A stretch of 40,728 bases of DNA from an uncultured Pelagibacteraceae bacterium (lineage in GTDB: Bacteria > Pseudomonadota > Alphaproteobacteria > Pelagibacterales > Pelagibacteraceae): NCBI GenBank assembly GCA_902616205.1, contig CACMRY010000005.1:1-40728 (forward strand), given 5' to 3'. The position numbers and the translations under genes were made by a program. Of this stretch, positions 1 through 6,827 are shown in pieces. Position 1 is the first letter of the stretch. Each line of letters opens with the position of its first letter. The notes beneath the pieces are model-generated. The model was not told where the DNA came from. It did no database searches and saw nothing but the letters and a program-made list of their open reading frames with translations.

Positions 1-341
1 GTATGCAATCAAACTATCCGCCATACAACATCAGAAGAACTGGACAAGACAAATACTCTATAGAGGTTGCGCTTGCTGGCTTCAGTAAAAATGATGTTGA
101 AGTTGAATTTGAAGATAATTTATTAACTGTAAGAACAAAACAAGTTGATAAGTCAGAAAATAAAAACGATGATGGTGAAATAATTCACAAAGGCATATCT
201 CAAAGACATTTTGCGAGATCATTTACAATTGCTGATGATGTAAAAGTAAATGGCGCTCAACTAAAAGATGGACTTTTAACTATTGCTTGTGAAAGAATAA
301 TACCAGAGCATAAAAAAAGAAAACTTATTGAAATCAAATAA
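1..341 (+). CDS. ibpA: Small heat-shock protein, Hsp20/IbpA type (5' partial)
   Basis: An ATP-independent holdase chaperone that binds unfolding proteins in the cytoplasm. The visible 112 residues hold an alpha-crystallin domain: it begins near YPPYNI, the usual junction in IbpA proteins, continues with a VALAGF segment and ends with a basic KKRKLIEIK tail. IbpA proteins carry about 25-40 more residues before YPPYNI, so the ATG at base 3 is probably internal and the true start lies left of the window. The gene converges on a lipoprotein gene and the two share a hairpin terminator. Family assignment is secure; the start is not visible. Confidence 0.85.
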   Translation, partial: MQSNYPPYNIRRTGQDKYSIEVALAGFSKNDVEVEFEDNLLTVRTKQVDKSENKNDDGEIIHKGISQRHFARSFTIADDVKVNGAQLKDGLLTIACERIIPEHKKRKLIEIK

Positions 342-352
342 GTAAAACCTTG

Positions 353-375
353 CTTGTGGGGTTAAGCCCCACAGG
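353..375. terminator. Hairpin terminator between convergent genes
   Basis: A stem pairs 355-361 (TGTGGGG) with 367-373 (CCCCACA), extendable by two more positions, around a 5-base loop. It is GC-rich in a very AT-rich setting and lies between the stop of the ibpA-like gene and the stop of the converging lipoprotein gene. T-rich sequence follows on the minus strand; the plus side is weaker. Confidence 0.7.
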
Positions 376-376
376 T

Positions 377-679
377 TTAAAAACAACCGCTTGAATTAAA
401 TCCTATAATTGTACCTGAAGAATTAATCTCGAACTTTCTGTCACAAGGTAAGCCATATTTTTTAGTTTTATAAACTAAAGTTTCATTCCCAAGTTCATTA
501 ACAAAATCCTCTGTAGGTGCTCCAAGTTCCATTTTTAATTCACTAACTTGTTTGCCTACGAATTGTCCATATTTCTCATTCTCTTTTTCTGCAACTTCAT
601 CTGATTTATTTTTGATTGTTTGACAACCAGATAGGAGAATTAAAGAGAACATAGAGATTAAAATAAATTTTATTTTCAT
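377..679 (-). CDS. Small outer-membrane-type lipoprotein, function unknown
   Basis: About 100 residues from the ATG at 679 (an in-frame ATG at 685 adds two; a TTG at 709 is less likely). A lipoprotein signal peptide is clear: a basic MKIK start, a hydrophobic stretch, then the lipobox LLSGC, so the mature protein would be lipid-anchored. The mature part has a helical charged segment (about 25-45), then a stretch with KMELGAPTEDFV and VYKTKKYG spacing that resembles the SmpA/OmlA (BamE) fold, and ends with two cysteines. The BamE resemblance is only an inference; no specific function can be assigned. Confidence 0.6.
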   Translation of the reverse strand: MKIKFILISMFSLILLSGCQTIKNKSDEVAEKENEKYGQFVGKQVSELKMELGAPTEDFVNELGNETLVYKTKKYGLPCDRKFEINSSGTIIGFNSSGCF

Positions 680-695
680 GAACATGTTATGATAA

Positions 696-701
696 ATTAT
701 A
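696..701 (-). promoter_or_regulatory. -10 box for the lipoprotein gene
   Basis: A perfect TATAAT reads on the minus strand 701 to 696. Transcription would begin near 689, only a few bases before the ATG at 685, so the message would be nearly leaderless. No clear -35 element or Shine-Dalgarno sequence is visible. Confidence 0.4.
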
Positions 702-783
702 ACCACCAAAATAAGGCAAATTTAAACCCCACAGTTGAAAAATGTTAATAATTCAATCTAAAATCGCGAATTTCAATTAAGAA

Positions 784-810
784 TATAATAAAGATAGTCC
801 TTTAGGAGGA
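784..810 (+). promoter_or_regulatory. -10 box and strong ribosome binding site of the purine permease
   Basis: TATAAT at 784-789 is followed by AGGAGGA at 804-810, five bases before the ATG at 815. The Shine-Dalgarno is one of very few good ones in the window and fixes the start. No convincing -35 hexamer is seen upstream. Confidence 0.5.
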
Positions 811-814
811 ACGA

Positions 815-2125
815 ATGTTAGATAATTATTTTAATTATAAAAAACATAAAACAGACTTTCGTACTGAAGTCATAGCCGGTGTAACAACATTTTTAACTAT
901 GGCTTACATTATGTTTTTAAATCCATTTATACTTTCAGGTGAATTTGCTGGACCTGAAAAAGGATTTTTTGACTTTGGGGCAGTTTACACGGCGACAATT
1001 TTAGCAACCGCGCTTGCATGTTTTATAATGGCATTTTATGGAAAAACATGGCCTATCGGATTAGCTCCAGGAATGGGAATTAATGCTTTTGTTGCATTTG
1101 GAGTTTGTGCAGGAATGGGATACACGCCACAGGAAGCATTAGGTGCTGTACTTGTTGCAGGTGTATTGTTTTTAATTATATCTCTCACACCAATTCGAGC
1201 TTGGTTAATCAACTCAATTCCAAGGAGTTTAAAGTTAGGTATTGGAGCTGGTATAGGATTATTTTTAGCGATCATTGGATTACAAATTATGGAAGTTGTG
1301 GTTGACGATCCTGTGACTTTAGTAAAACTTGGTGACTTAAGTAATCCATTGGTTTTATTAGGTTGTGCAACTTTTATTGTAATTGTGGTGCTTGAAAAAA
1401 TGAATGTAAAAGGAAATATTATTATTGGTATTTTAGCGTTCAGTATAATTTCATGGGCAACTGGTCTTGCAAAATTTAATGGTATTGCAAGTGCTCCACC
1501 TCCTATGACATACCTTTTTGAATTTGACTTATCTGCGGCTATGACAGCAGGAATGTCGACGGTAATCTTTACGTTACTTTTTATCGATTTTTTCGATACT
1601 GCAGGAACATTAACTTCGGTTGCTAATGTTGCTGGCAAAGTTGATAAAAAAGGTAAAGTTCAAGATATAAATAAAGCAATGCTATCAGATAGCGTAAGTA
1701 CTGTTGCAGGTGCAATGATGGGAACTACTACTGTTACTAGTTATGTTGAGTCTGGTGCTGGTGTAAAGGCAGGTGGGAAAACAGGAATGACTTCCTTAGT
1801 TATAGGGCTTCTTTTTCTTTCTTGCATATTTTTTGCACCATTGGCAACTAGTTTACCAAAACAAATTGATGGTGCAGCTCTATTATTTGTTTCAGTTCTT
1901 TTTGTAAGAAACATTACAGATATTGAGTGGAATGATATAGGAGAGTCAGCCCCAGCAATACTTGCAATGATAACGATGCCATTAACTTATAGTATCAGCA
2001 ATGGTATTGCCCTTGCATTTGTATCTTATGCATTAATAAGATTATTTACAGGAAAAGTTTCTGATACTTCTCCTGCAATATGGGTTATTGCGGTTTTAAG
2101 TTTAATTAGTTTCGTAGTAGCTTAA
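815..2125 (+). CDS. NCS2/AzgA-family purine permease
   Basis: A 436-residue inner-membrane transporter of the AzgA branch of nucleobase permeases, whose characterised members import adenine, guanine or hypoxanthine with protons. It has many hydrophobic segments, the GLAPGMGINAF signature at about 82-92, and the DFFDTAGTLTSVA signature at about 258-270 typical of AzgA-like proteins. Length is normal. A strong AGGAGGA ribosome site supports the start. It converges with a purine-type phosphoribosyltransferase gene, which suggests uptake followed by conversion to nucleotide. The exact substrate cannot be read from sequence. Confidence 0.85.
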   Translation: MLDNYFNYKKHKTDFRTEVIAGVTTFLTMAYIMFLNPFILSGEFAGPEKGFFDFGAVYTATILATALACFIMAFYGKTWPIGLAPGMGINAFVAFGVCAGMGYTPQEALGAVLVAGVLFLIISLTPIRAWLINSIPRSLKLGIGAGIGLFLAIIGLQIMEVVVDDPVTLVKLGDLSNPLVLLGCATFIVIVVLEKMNVKGNIIIGILAFSIISWATGLAKFNGIASAPPPMTYLFEFDLSAAMTAGMSTVIFTLLFIDFFDTAGTLTSVANVAGKVDKKGKVQDINKAMLSDSVSTVAGAMMGTTTVTSYVESGAGVKAGGKTGMTSLVIGLLFLSCIFFAPLATSLPKQIDGAALLFVSVLFVRNITDIEWNDIGESAPAILAMITMPLTYSISNGIALAFVSYALIRLFTGKVSDTSPAIWVIAVLSLISFVVA

Positions 2126-2139
2126 ATAATTATCTAAAT

Positions 2140-2162
2140 GGGCTAGAGTTAATCTCTAGCCC
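2140..2162 (+). terminator. Hairpin terminator of the purine permease gene
   Basis: Perfect 9-base arms, 2140-2148 (GGGCTAGAG) and 2154-2162 (CTCTAGCCC), flank a TTAAT loop, followed on the plus strand by a T-rich run (TACTTTGTTTTT). The loop contains the stop codon of the converging phosphoribosyltransferase gene, so one arm is coding for that gene. Confidence 0.75.
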
Positions 2163-2682
2163 TACTTTGTTTTTCAATTACTTCATCAATAGACATTTCC
2201 TCATAATGTTCTGTTGGTTGTACTATCCATGGATCGTTATCGAGCTTAATTGGACAAAAATCTGGTGTAAATTTAGATGATTTTTTCTTCCATAAACAAG
2301 CAGTTTTAATTTCTTGAATTTGATTTTTAATTGGTTGGTAATTTTTCAACCATTCTATGCTTTTGTTTAATGTAAGACCCGTGTCAGACAGGTCATCAAC
2401 CAATAAAACTTTTTTAAAGTCTTCCTCTTTAGCTATAGAGCTTATATCTCTAGCAAAAACTAATTCTCCTTGCTTATCTTCCATGCCTTCGCCAGAGTAA
2501 CTTTGGATTACTATATAAGCTGTAGGTAACTTTAAAATCCTCGATAAAATATCAATTATAGGCGCAGCACCTCTCATAATTCCAACTAATACAGTTGGTT
2601 TAAAATTATTATTTATTTCTAATGCAAGTTTTTCTACTGTGTCCAGGTATTCTTCAAAACTGATTATCAATTTTTCTGACAT
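2149..2682 (-). CDS. Purine-type phosphoribosyltransferase (xanthine/hypoxanthine/guanine)
   Basis: A cytoplasmic type I phosphoribosyltransferase that would join a purine base to PRPP to give the nucleoside monophosphate. The PRPP loop VLLVDDLSDTGLTL is at about 92-105 of the 177-residue form starting MSEKL; an ATG five codons upstream (2697) is the alternative start. An upstream GIMRGA segment fits the pyrophosphate loop. The acidic pair in the PRPP motif is intact. Convergence with the purine permease supports base salvage. The choice between xanthine, hypoxanthine and guanine is not decided by what I can see. Confidence 0.8.
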   Translation of the reverse strand: MSEKLIISFEEYLDTVEKLALEINNNFKPTVLVGIMRGAAPIIDILSRILKLPTAYIVIQSYSGEGMEDKQGELVFARDISSIAKEEDFKKVLLVDDLSDTGLTLNKSIEWLKNYQPIKNQIQEIKTACLWKKKSSKFTPDFCPIKLDNDPWIVQPTEHYEEMSIDEVIEKQSRARD

Positions 2683-2727
2683 AAAATCTGGTATCATAAA
2701 TTTGAAAATTTAAAAAGGAGAAATATA

Positions 2728-3024
2728 ATGAAAGGATATTGGATAAGTTTATATACAAAAATTGAAAACCAAGAAAACTTAAAAAAATATGCTGAAGCAG
2801 CAACACCAATTATTAAAAGTTATGGAGGTGTGCCTCTAGTAAGAGGAGGTAAGAGTCAATCTTTTGAGGGAGATAATTTTTTAAGAATAGTTGTTTGGGA
2901 ATTCCCAAATTATCAAAAGGCAATTGAATGCCACGACTCAAAAGAATATCAAAAAGGTTGGGCGTTAGCTAAAGATACAACTGTTCGACACATGCAAGTT
3001 GTAGAAGGATTTAGTACTGAATAG
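2728..3024 (+). CDS. DUF1330 family protein
   Basis: A 98-residue cytoplasmic protein of the DUF1330 dimeric alpha-beta barrel family: MKGYWI opening, GGVPLVRGG in the middle and VVWEFPNYQKAIECHDSKEYQ, the usual conserved core. An AAGGAG ribosome site sits eight bases before the ATG. It is transcribed divergently from the phosphoribosyltransferase across about 45 bases, and its 3' end overlaps the converging glycosylase gene by 14 bases. No biochemical function is established for the family; small-molecule binding is only a guess from the fold. Confidence 0.85.
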   Translation: MKGYWISLYTKIENQENLKKYAEAATPIIKSYGGVPLVRGGKSQSFEGDNFLRIVVWEFPNYQKAIECHDSKEYQKGWALAKDTTVRHMQVVEGFSTE

Positions 3025-3637
3025 GTTCATCATCTATAGATCTCCATAGATACCATGTTGCTACTGAACAATATGGAGAAAATCTAATTTTTAATTTTTC
3101 TACAAAATTATTTGGTGGCAAATATTTTTTTTTATAGTTATTTGATATAGCTCTCAATAAACCAATATCTTGAACAGGCCAAATATTTGACCTGTTATAA
3201 GTAAATAAAAGTATCATCTCAGCAGACCATCTGCCTATCTGTCTCAATTCTGATAAATATTCAATGGCTTGCTCGTCTGACATATTTTTTATTAAATTAG
3301 GTTTAAATTCTTTGTTAAGCATTTTTTCAGCTAACGACTTAATTCCTTTTACTTTTTGCCTGCTTAATCCACAGCTTTTTAATTGTGTGAAGGTTAATTT
3401 TTTAATTGTTTTAGGAGAAATTTTATTCTTACATTTTTTTTTAAACTTTAAAAATACGGAGTTAGCAGCCGCTACACTAATCTGTTGACCAATAATACTT
3501 TTACAAAGTGAAAGAAATATATTTTTTCTAGTTGTAAGTGAAGCATCAGAGTATTTTTCAATTAAAGTTTTCATTACTCTATCCTTTGATGATAAATATC
3601 TCCTCGCTTTATTCCAATATGATGGGGGTTTATTCAT
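3011..3637 (-). CDS. alkA: DNA-3-methyladenine glycosylase II (AlkA-like, HhH-GPD)
   Basis: A 208-residue base-excision repair glycosylase that would remove alkylated purines from DNA. It has the SIIGQQIS segment at 47-54, a helix-hairpin-helix around LRQIGRWSAEM (131-141), and the catalytic aspartate D157 in WPVQDIGL. There is no lysine at the bifunctional-lyase position, so it should be monofunctional. It is shorter than E. coli AlkA because the N-terminal beta domain is absent, as in many compact homologues. Its start overlaps the end of the EamA transporter gene by eight bases, suggesting co-translation. Confidence 0.85.
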   Translation of the reverse strand: MNKPPSYWNKARRYLSSKDRVMKTLIEKYSDASLTTRKNIFLSLCKSIIGQQISVAAANSVFLKFKKKCKNKISPKTIKKLTFTQLKSCGLSRQKVKGIKSLAEKMLNKEFKPNLIKNMSDEQAIEYLSELRQIGRWSAEMILLFTYNRSNIWPVQDIGLLRAISNNYKKKYLPPNNFVEKLKIRFSPYCSVATWYLWRSIDDEPIQY

Positions 3638-4511
3638 GTCTTGCTAATGTTAACTGTTTTTTGAGATATATCTCTCTTCTAAAAATAATTAATGATGAAA
3701 TTATTACTAAACCTGCCCCCATCAAAGTTTTTATTGTTGGTATTTCTCCCCAAATTAGATAACCAAAAAATACAGCAAAAACTAAAGCTAAATACTTAAG
3801 AGGAGTAACTAATGATACCTCAGAATATTTATATGACTGACTTAACCATAAATTTGCAACACCTCCAAAAAGTCCTATTAAAGATAAGAATACAAGGTCA
3901 TATAAACTTGGCATAATCCACCCATAAGGTATTGTAAATAAACTTAATAAAGTAATTGCTATTGAAAAATAAAGAGAAATTAACCAAACTGGCTCTGTTT
4001 TTGACAACTGTCTAATAGCAATTGCTACATAAGATAATCCCAAACAAAAAATTATTGGGTATATGTAATATATGTTCACTGAACTTAAACCCGGCTCAGT
4101 AATAATAATTATTCCGACAAAACCTATAATGACTGCTAACCATCTAAATATGCCAACTTTTTCTCTCAATAAAAGAATTGAAAATATAGTTGTGAATATG
4201 GGTGCAGCAAATGAAATACTTACTACTGTAGCTAATGGCAAATTTCTTAAAGCAATAAATATTGCAACTAAAGCAATTAATCCAAAAGCACATCTTAAAA
4301 AATGTAACCCTGCCCTCTTAGTGTAATAAAAGTTTTTTCGTCTATCTGATGGTATAATAAATAAATAAAAAATGACGCCAAAAAATCCCCTAAAAAATAA
4401 AACTTCACCCAAAGGGTAATGTTGAGACCATTTTACAATTATATCCATTACTGAAAATGCACATACAGATAGAAACATGTACAAAAATCCCAATTGATTT
4501 TTAGAGAGCAT
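3630..4511 (-). CDS. EamA/DMT-family transporter
   Basis: A 293-residue inner-membrane protein with about ten hydrophobic segments arranged as two EamA repeats (roughly 8-138 and 150-280). The first repeat opens with a segment containing DIIVKWSQHYPLGE and FFRGFFG, typical of drug/metabolite exporters. It ends in a basic cytoplasmic tail. Its substrate cannot be inferred. It starts only 34 bases from the divergent msrA, and overlaps the AlkA-like gene downstream. Confidence 0.8.
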   Translation of the reverse strand: MLSKNQLGFLYMFLSVCAFSVMDIIVKWSQHYPLGEVLFFRGFFGVIFYLFIIPSDRRKNFYYTKRAGLHFLRCAFGLIALVAIFIALRNLPLATVVSISFAAPIFTTIFSILLLREKVGIFRWLAVIIGFVGIIIITEPGLSSVNIYYIYPIIFCLGLSYVAIAIRQLSKTEPVWLISLYFSIAITLLSLFTIPYGWIMPSLYDLVFLSLIGLFGGVANLWLSQSYKYSEVSLVTPLKYLALVFAVFFGYLIWGEIPTIKTLMGAGLVIISSLIIFRREIYLKKQLTLARHE

Positions 4512-4545
4512 GTTATTATCTTTAAATTAAATACACTAATTATCA

Positions 4546-4992
4546 ATGGAAATAGCAATTTTAGCACTTGGATGTTTTTGGAGCCCTGAACAAAAATTTA
4601 GTAAGATAGATGGAATAATTAGAACAGAGGTTGGTTATTGTGGAGGTAATACTGAAAACACAACTTATAAGGATGTTTGTACCGGAACAACTAACCATGC
4701 TGAAGTTGTTAAACTTGAATACGATCCAAAAACTATCACTTACGAGGATATATTAAAATATTTTTTTGAATTTCATGATCCTACTACACTTAACTCTCAA
4801 GGTTATGATTTTGGTACACAATATAGAAGTGAAATTTTTTATTTAAATGAAAAACAAAAAATGTCTGCTGAAAAAATGATTGAAGCTGAAAATAAAAAGT
4901 TAAATGGAAAAGTGGTGACACAACTATCACTCTTGAAAAATTACTGTACAGCAGAAGAATATCATCAGAAATATTTAGATAAAAAATTCTAA
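4546..4992 (+). CDS. msrA: Peptide methionine sulfoxide reductase A
   Basis: Reduces methionine-S-sulfoxide in proteins and free form, using thioredoxin. The catalytic GCFW motif gives nucleophile C10, the YCGG segment follows at 31-34, the acid E53 lies in NHAEV, and the AEEYHQKYL motif is near the end. C134 just before that motif could act as resolving cysteine in this short 148-residue form, which lacks the usual C-terminal cysteine tail. No Shine-Dalgarno is seen. Its stop overlaps the next start by one base (TAATG), so both sulfur-related enzymes are translationally coupled. Confidence 0.92.
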   Translation: MEIAILALGCFWSPEQKFSKIDGIIRTEVGYCGGNTENTTYKDVCTGTTNHAEVVKLEYDPKTITYEDILKYFFEFHDPTTLNSQGYDFGTQYRSEIFYLNEKQKMSAEKMIEAENKKLNGKVVTQLSLLKNYCTAEEYHQKYLDKKF

Positions 4993-5807
4993 TGTATTTA
5001 GTTTCCACAGACTGGTTAATAGGAAATTTAAGTCATGTAAAAATAATAGATGCCTCATGGCATCTACCCTCGACAAATAGAAACGGATTTGAAGAATATA
5101 AAATTGAACACATTGAGAATTCAATTTTTTTTGATTTAGATGAGTTTTCAGAAAAAAATACTGATCTTCCTCATATGCTATCTGATGCTAAAACTTGGGC
5201 AAAAAATATCTCAAAGCTTGGTATAGAAAACGAAGATAAAATAATAATCTACGATAACTCTGATGTGTTAAGTGCATGTAGATGTTGGTACAATTTTATT
5301 TATTACGGTCATAACCCCAAATATGTAAGTGTACTCGATGGAGGACTAGGTAAGTGGAAAAAAGAGAAAAAACCTACATCAAAAGAAAAAGTTAATTTTA
5401 GAGAAACGAAATATATAGCTTTTGAAAATAGAAATATGGTTAAAAATAAATCAGAGATTAATTTAAATATTAAGATAAATGAATTTTTAGTTTTAGATGC
5501 GAGAAGTGAAGAAAGATTTTTTGGAAAAGTATCTGATCCTAGAAAAAATGTAAGAGGTGGATCGATACCGAACTCACACTGTTTGCCATTCACCAATATT
5601 ATACGATCAGACAAAACATTTAAAAATATTGATGAAATTAAACAAATATTTAATCAAATAAATCCTGATAATAATAAATTGTTAGTTTTTTCTTGTGGCT
5701 CAGGAGTTTCAGCTTGTATATTAGCACTTGCATATTCTTTGGTTGATAATAAATATGTGCCTACCATTTATGATGGTTCATGGGCAGAGTACGGAAAAAT
5801 AGAGTAA
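4992..5807 (+). CDS. sseA: 3-mercaptopyruvate sulfurtransferase (tandem rhodanese)
   Basis: Transfers sulfane sulfur from 3-mercaptopyruvate (or thiosulfate) to thiols. The 271 residues form two rhodanese domains: an inactive first domain (about 1-125, with the DGGLGKW ending) and an active second one containing LDARSEERFFG (168-178) and the loop CGSGVSA with catalytic C235. The CGSGV(S/T)A loop favours mercaptopyruvate over thiosulfate as donor. The closing DGSWAEYG motif is intact. It is coupled to msrA by a one-base overlap and lies seven bases before the RND adaptor gene, with which it may share a transcript. Confidence 0.88.
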   Translation: MYLVSTDWLIGNLSHVKIIDASWHLPSTNRNGFEEYKIEHIENSIFFDLDEFSEKNTDLPHMLSDAKTWAKNISKLGIENEDKIIIYDNSDVLSACRCWYNFIYYGHNPKYVSVLDGGLGKWKKEKKPTSKEKVNFRETKYIAFENRNMVKNKSEINLNIKINEFLVLDARSEERFFGKVSDPRKNVRGGSIPNSHCLPFTNIIRSDKTFKNIDEIKQIFNQINPDNNKLLVFSCGSGVSACILALAYSLVDNKYVPTIYDGSWAEYGKIE

Positions 5808-5814
5808 AAAATAA

Positions 5815-6813
5815 ATGAAAAGATCATCTAAAATTACAACAGTTATATTTATATTTTTTTTTATTATTGCAGGAGTAATCATTGCAAGAACAATGATTGG
5901 AAATCATTTCAAAAAAAAATTTAGTAAAATGCCACCTCCTGGAGTAATAGTAACATACGCTCAAGAAAGGATTTTTGAGAATAATATAAGTACTTTCGGT
6001 ACTGCAGTACCTATTCAAACTCAAGCATACAAAATAGAAAAATTTGAAATAATTAAACCAATAGAATTTAACCGAAAAGTTAAAAAAGGTGATGTAATAG
6101 TAGAATTAAAAAATAGGAAAATTTTTGCTCCATTTGATGGGATTATTGGTAAAAAAGAATTTTCCGAAGACGTTGAAGTTTCAAAATCATCACTTTTAAT
6201 AAATTTAGATGACTCATCAACAATATATTGTGACGTTCAAATCCCAGAGATCTATTTTCCTTTTATTGAAGTTGGATTGCCAGTCAAAATTGAATACTCC
6301 GGCTCAAAAAAAGAATTTTTTGATGGAGTAGTAGACTCCATATCAAGTAGAATTACAGAAGACACAAGATCATTACCTATTAGAATTAAAATAGATAATC
6401 AAAAAGGTGAGATTTTACCTGGATCTTTTCTTGAAGTCTCAATTAGATACAATGTGAGAAATAGTTTGGGTGCTCCTGATACAAGCACAATTGTAGAAGG
6501 AGACAATGTATTTATTTATAAAGTAAACAATGAAAACAAAGCAATTAAAACTAAAGTTAATATTGGTGATCGTTATAAAGGATTCATTGAAATTAAAGAT
6601 GGCATAAATTCTGGAGACAAAATTGTAGCTGAGGGATTAAAAAAAGTCAGACCAAATTTAGAAATAAAGCCAATTGAAAAAGGTGAAAAACAGAAAGCAT
6701 CGACATGGGGGAAAAAAGAGAAAACTACTAAAAGTGAAGCGAAAAAAGGAAAATTTGATTGGCTTAAAAAATTAAATATTTTTAAAAAATCTGAAGCTGA
6801 GAAAAAAAGTTAA
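5815..6813 (+). CDS. RND efflux periplasmic adaptor (membrane fusion protein), hairpin-less
   Basis: Partner of the downstream RND pump. One N-terminal membrane anchor (about 7-24) exposes the rest to the periplasm. The two half-motifs of the lipoyl domain, NRKVKKGDVIVELK (about 86-99) and FAPFDGIIGKK (104-114), are only about four residues apart; in AcrA-type adaptors a long alpha-helical hairpin separates them. The beta-barrel (about 135-215) and membrane-proximal domain (about 220-285) follow. A Lys/Glu-rich tail (about 286-332) ends the protein. Fourteen bases separate it from the pump. Assignment to the family is firm; the missing hairpin is a direct observation. Confidence 0.85.
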   Translation: MKRSSKITTVIFIFFFIIAGVIIARTMIGNHFKKKFSKMPPPGVIVTYAQERIFENNISTFGTAVPIQTQAYKIEKFEIIKPIEFNRKVKKGDVIVELKNRKIFAPFDGIIGKKEFSEDVEVSKSSLLINLDDSSTIYCDVQIPEIYFPFIEVGLPVKIEYSGSKKEFFDGVVDSISSRITEDTRSLPIRIKIDNQKGEILPGSFLEVSIRYNVRNSLGAPDTSTIVEGDNVFIYKVNNENKAIKTKVNIGDRYKGFIEIKDGINSGDKIVAEGLKKVRPNLEIKPIEKGEKQKASTWGKKEKTTKSEAKKGKFDWLKKLNIFKKSEAEKKS

Positions 6814-6827
6814 GATAAACATTTATA

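Noticed and set aside
710..814. Purine riboswitch upstream of the AzgA-type permease
   Set aside because: Only a -10 box and a ribosome site were found; no three-way junction or matching stems could be drawn.
1036..1638. A 200-codon open frame on the minus strand inside the purine permease gene
   Set aside because: It is antisense to a clear AzgA-family gene, and its translation looks like the complement of membrane-protein codons, with no recognisable motif.
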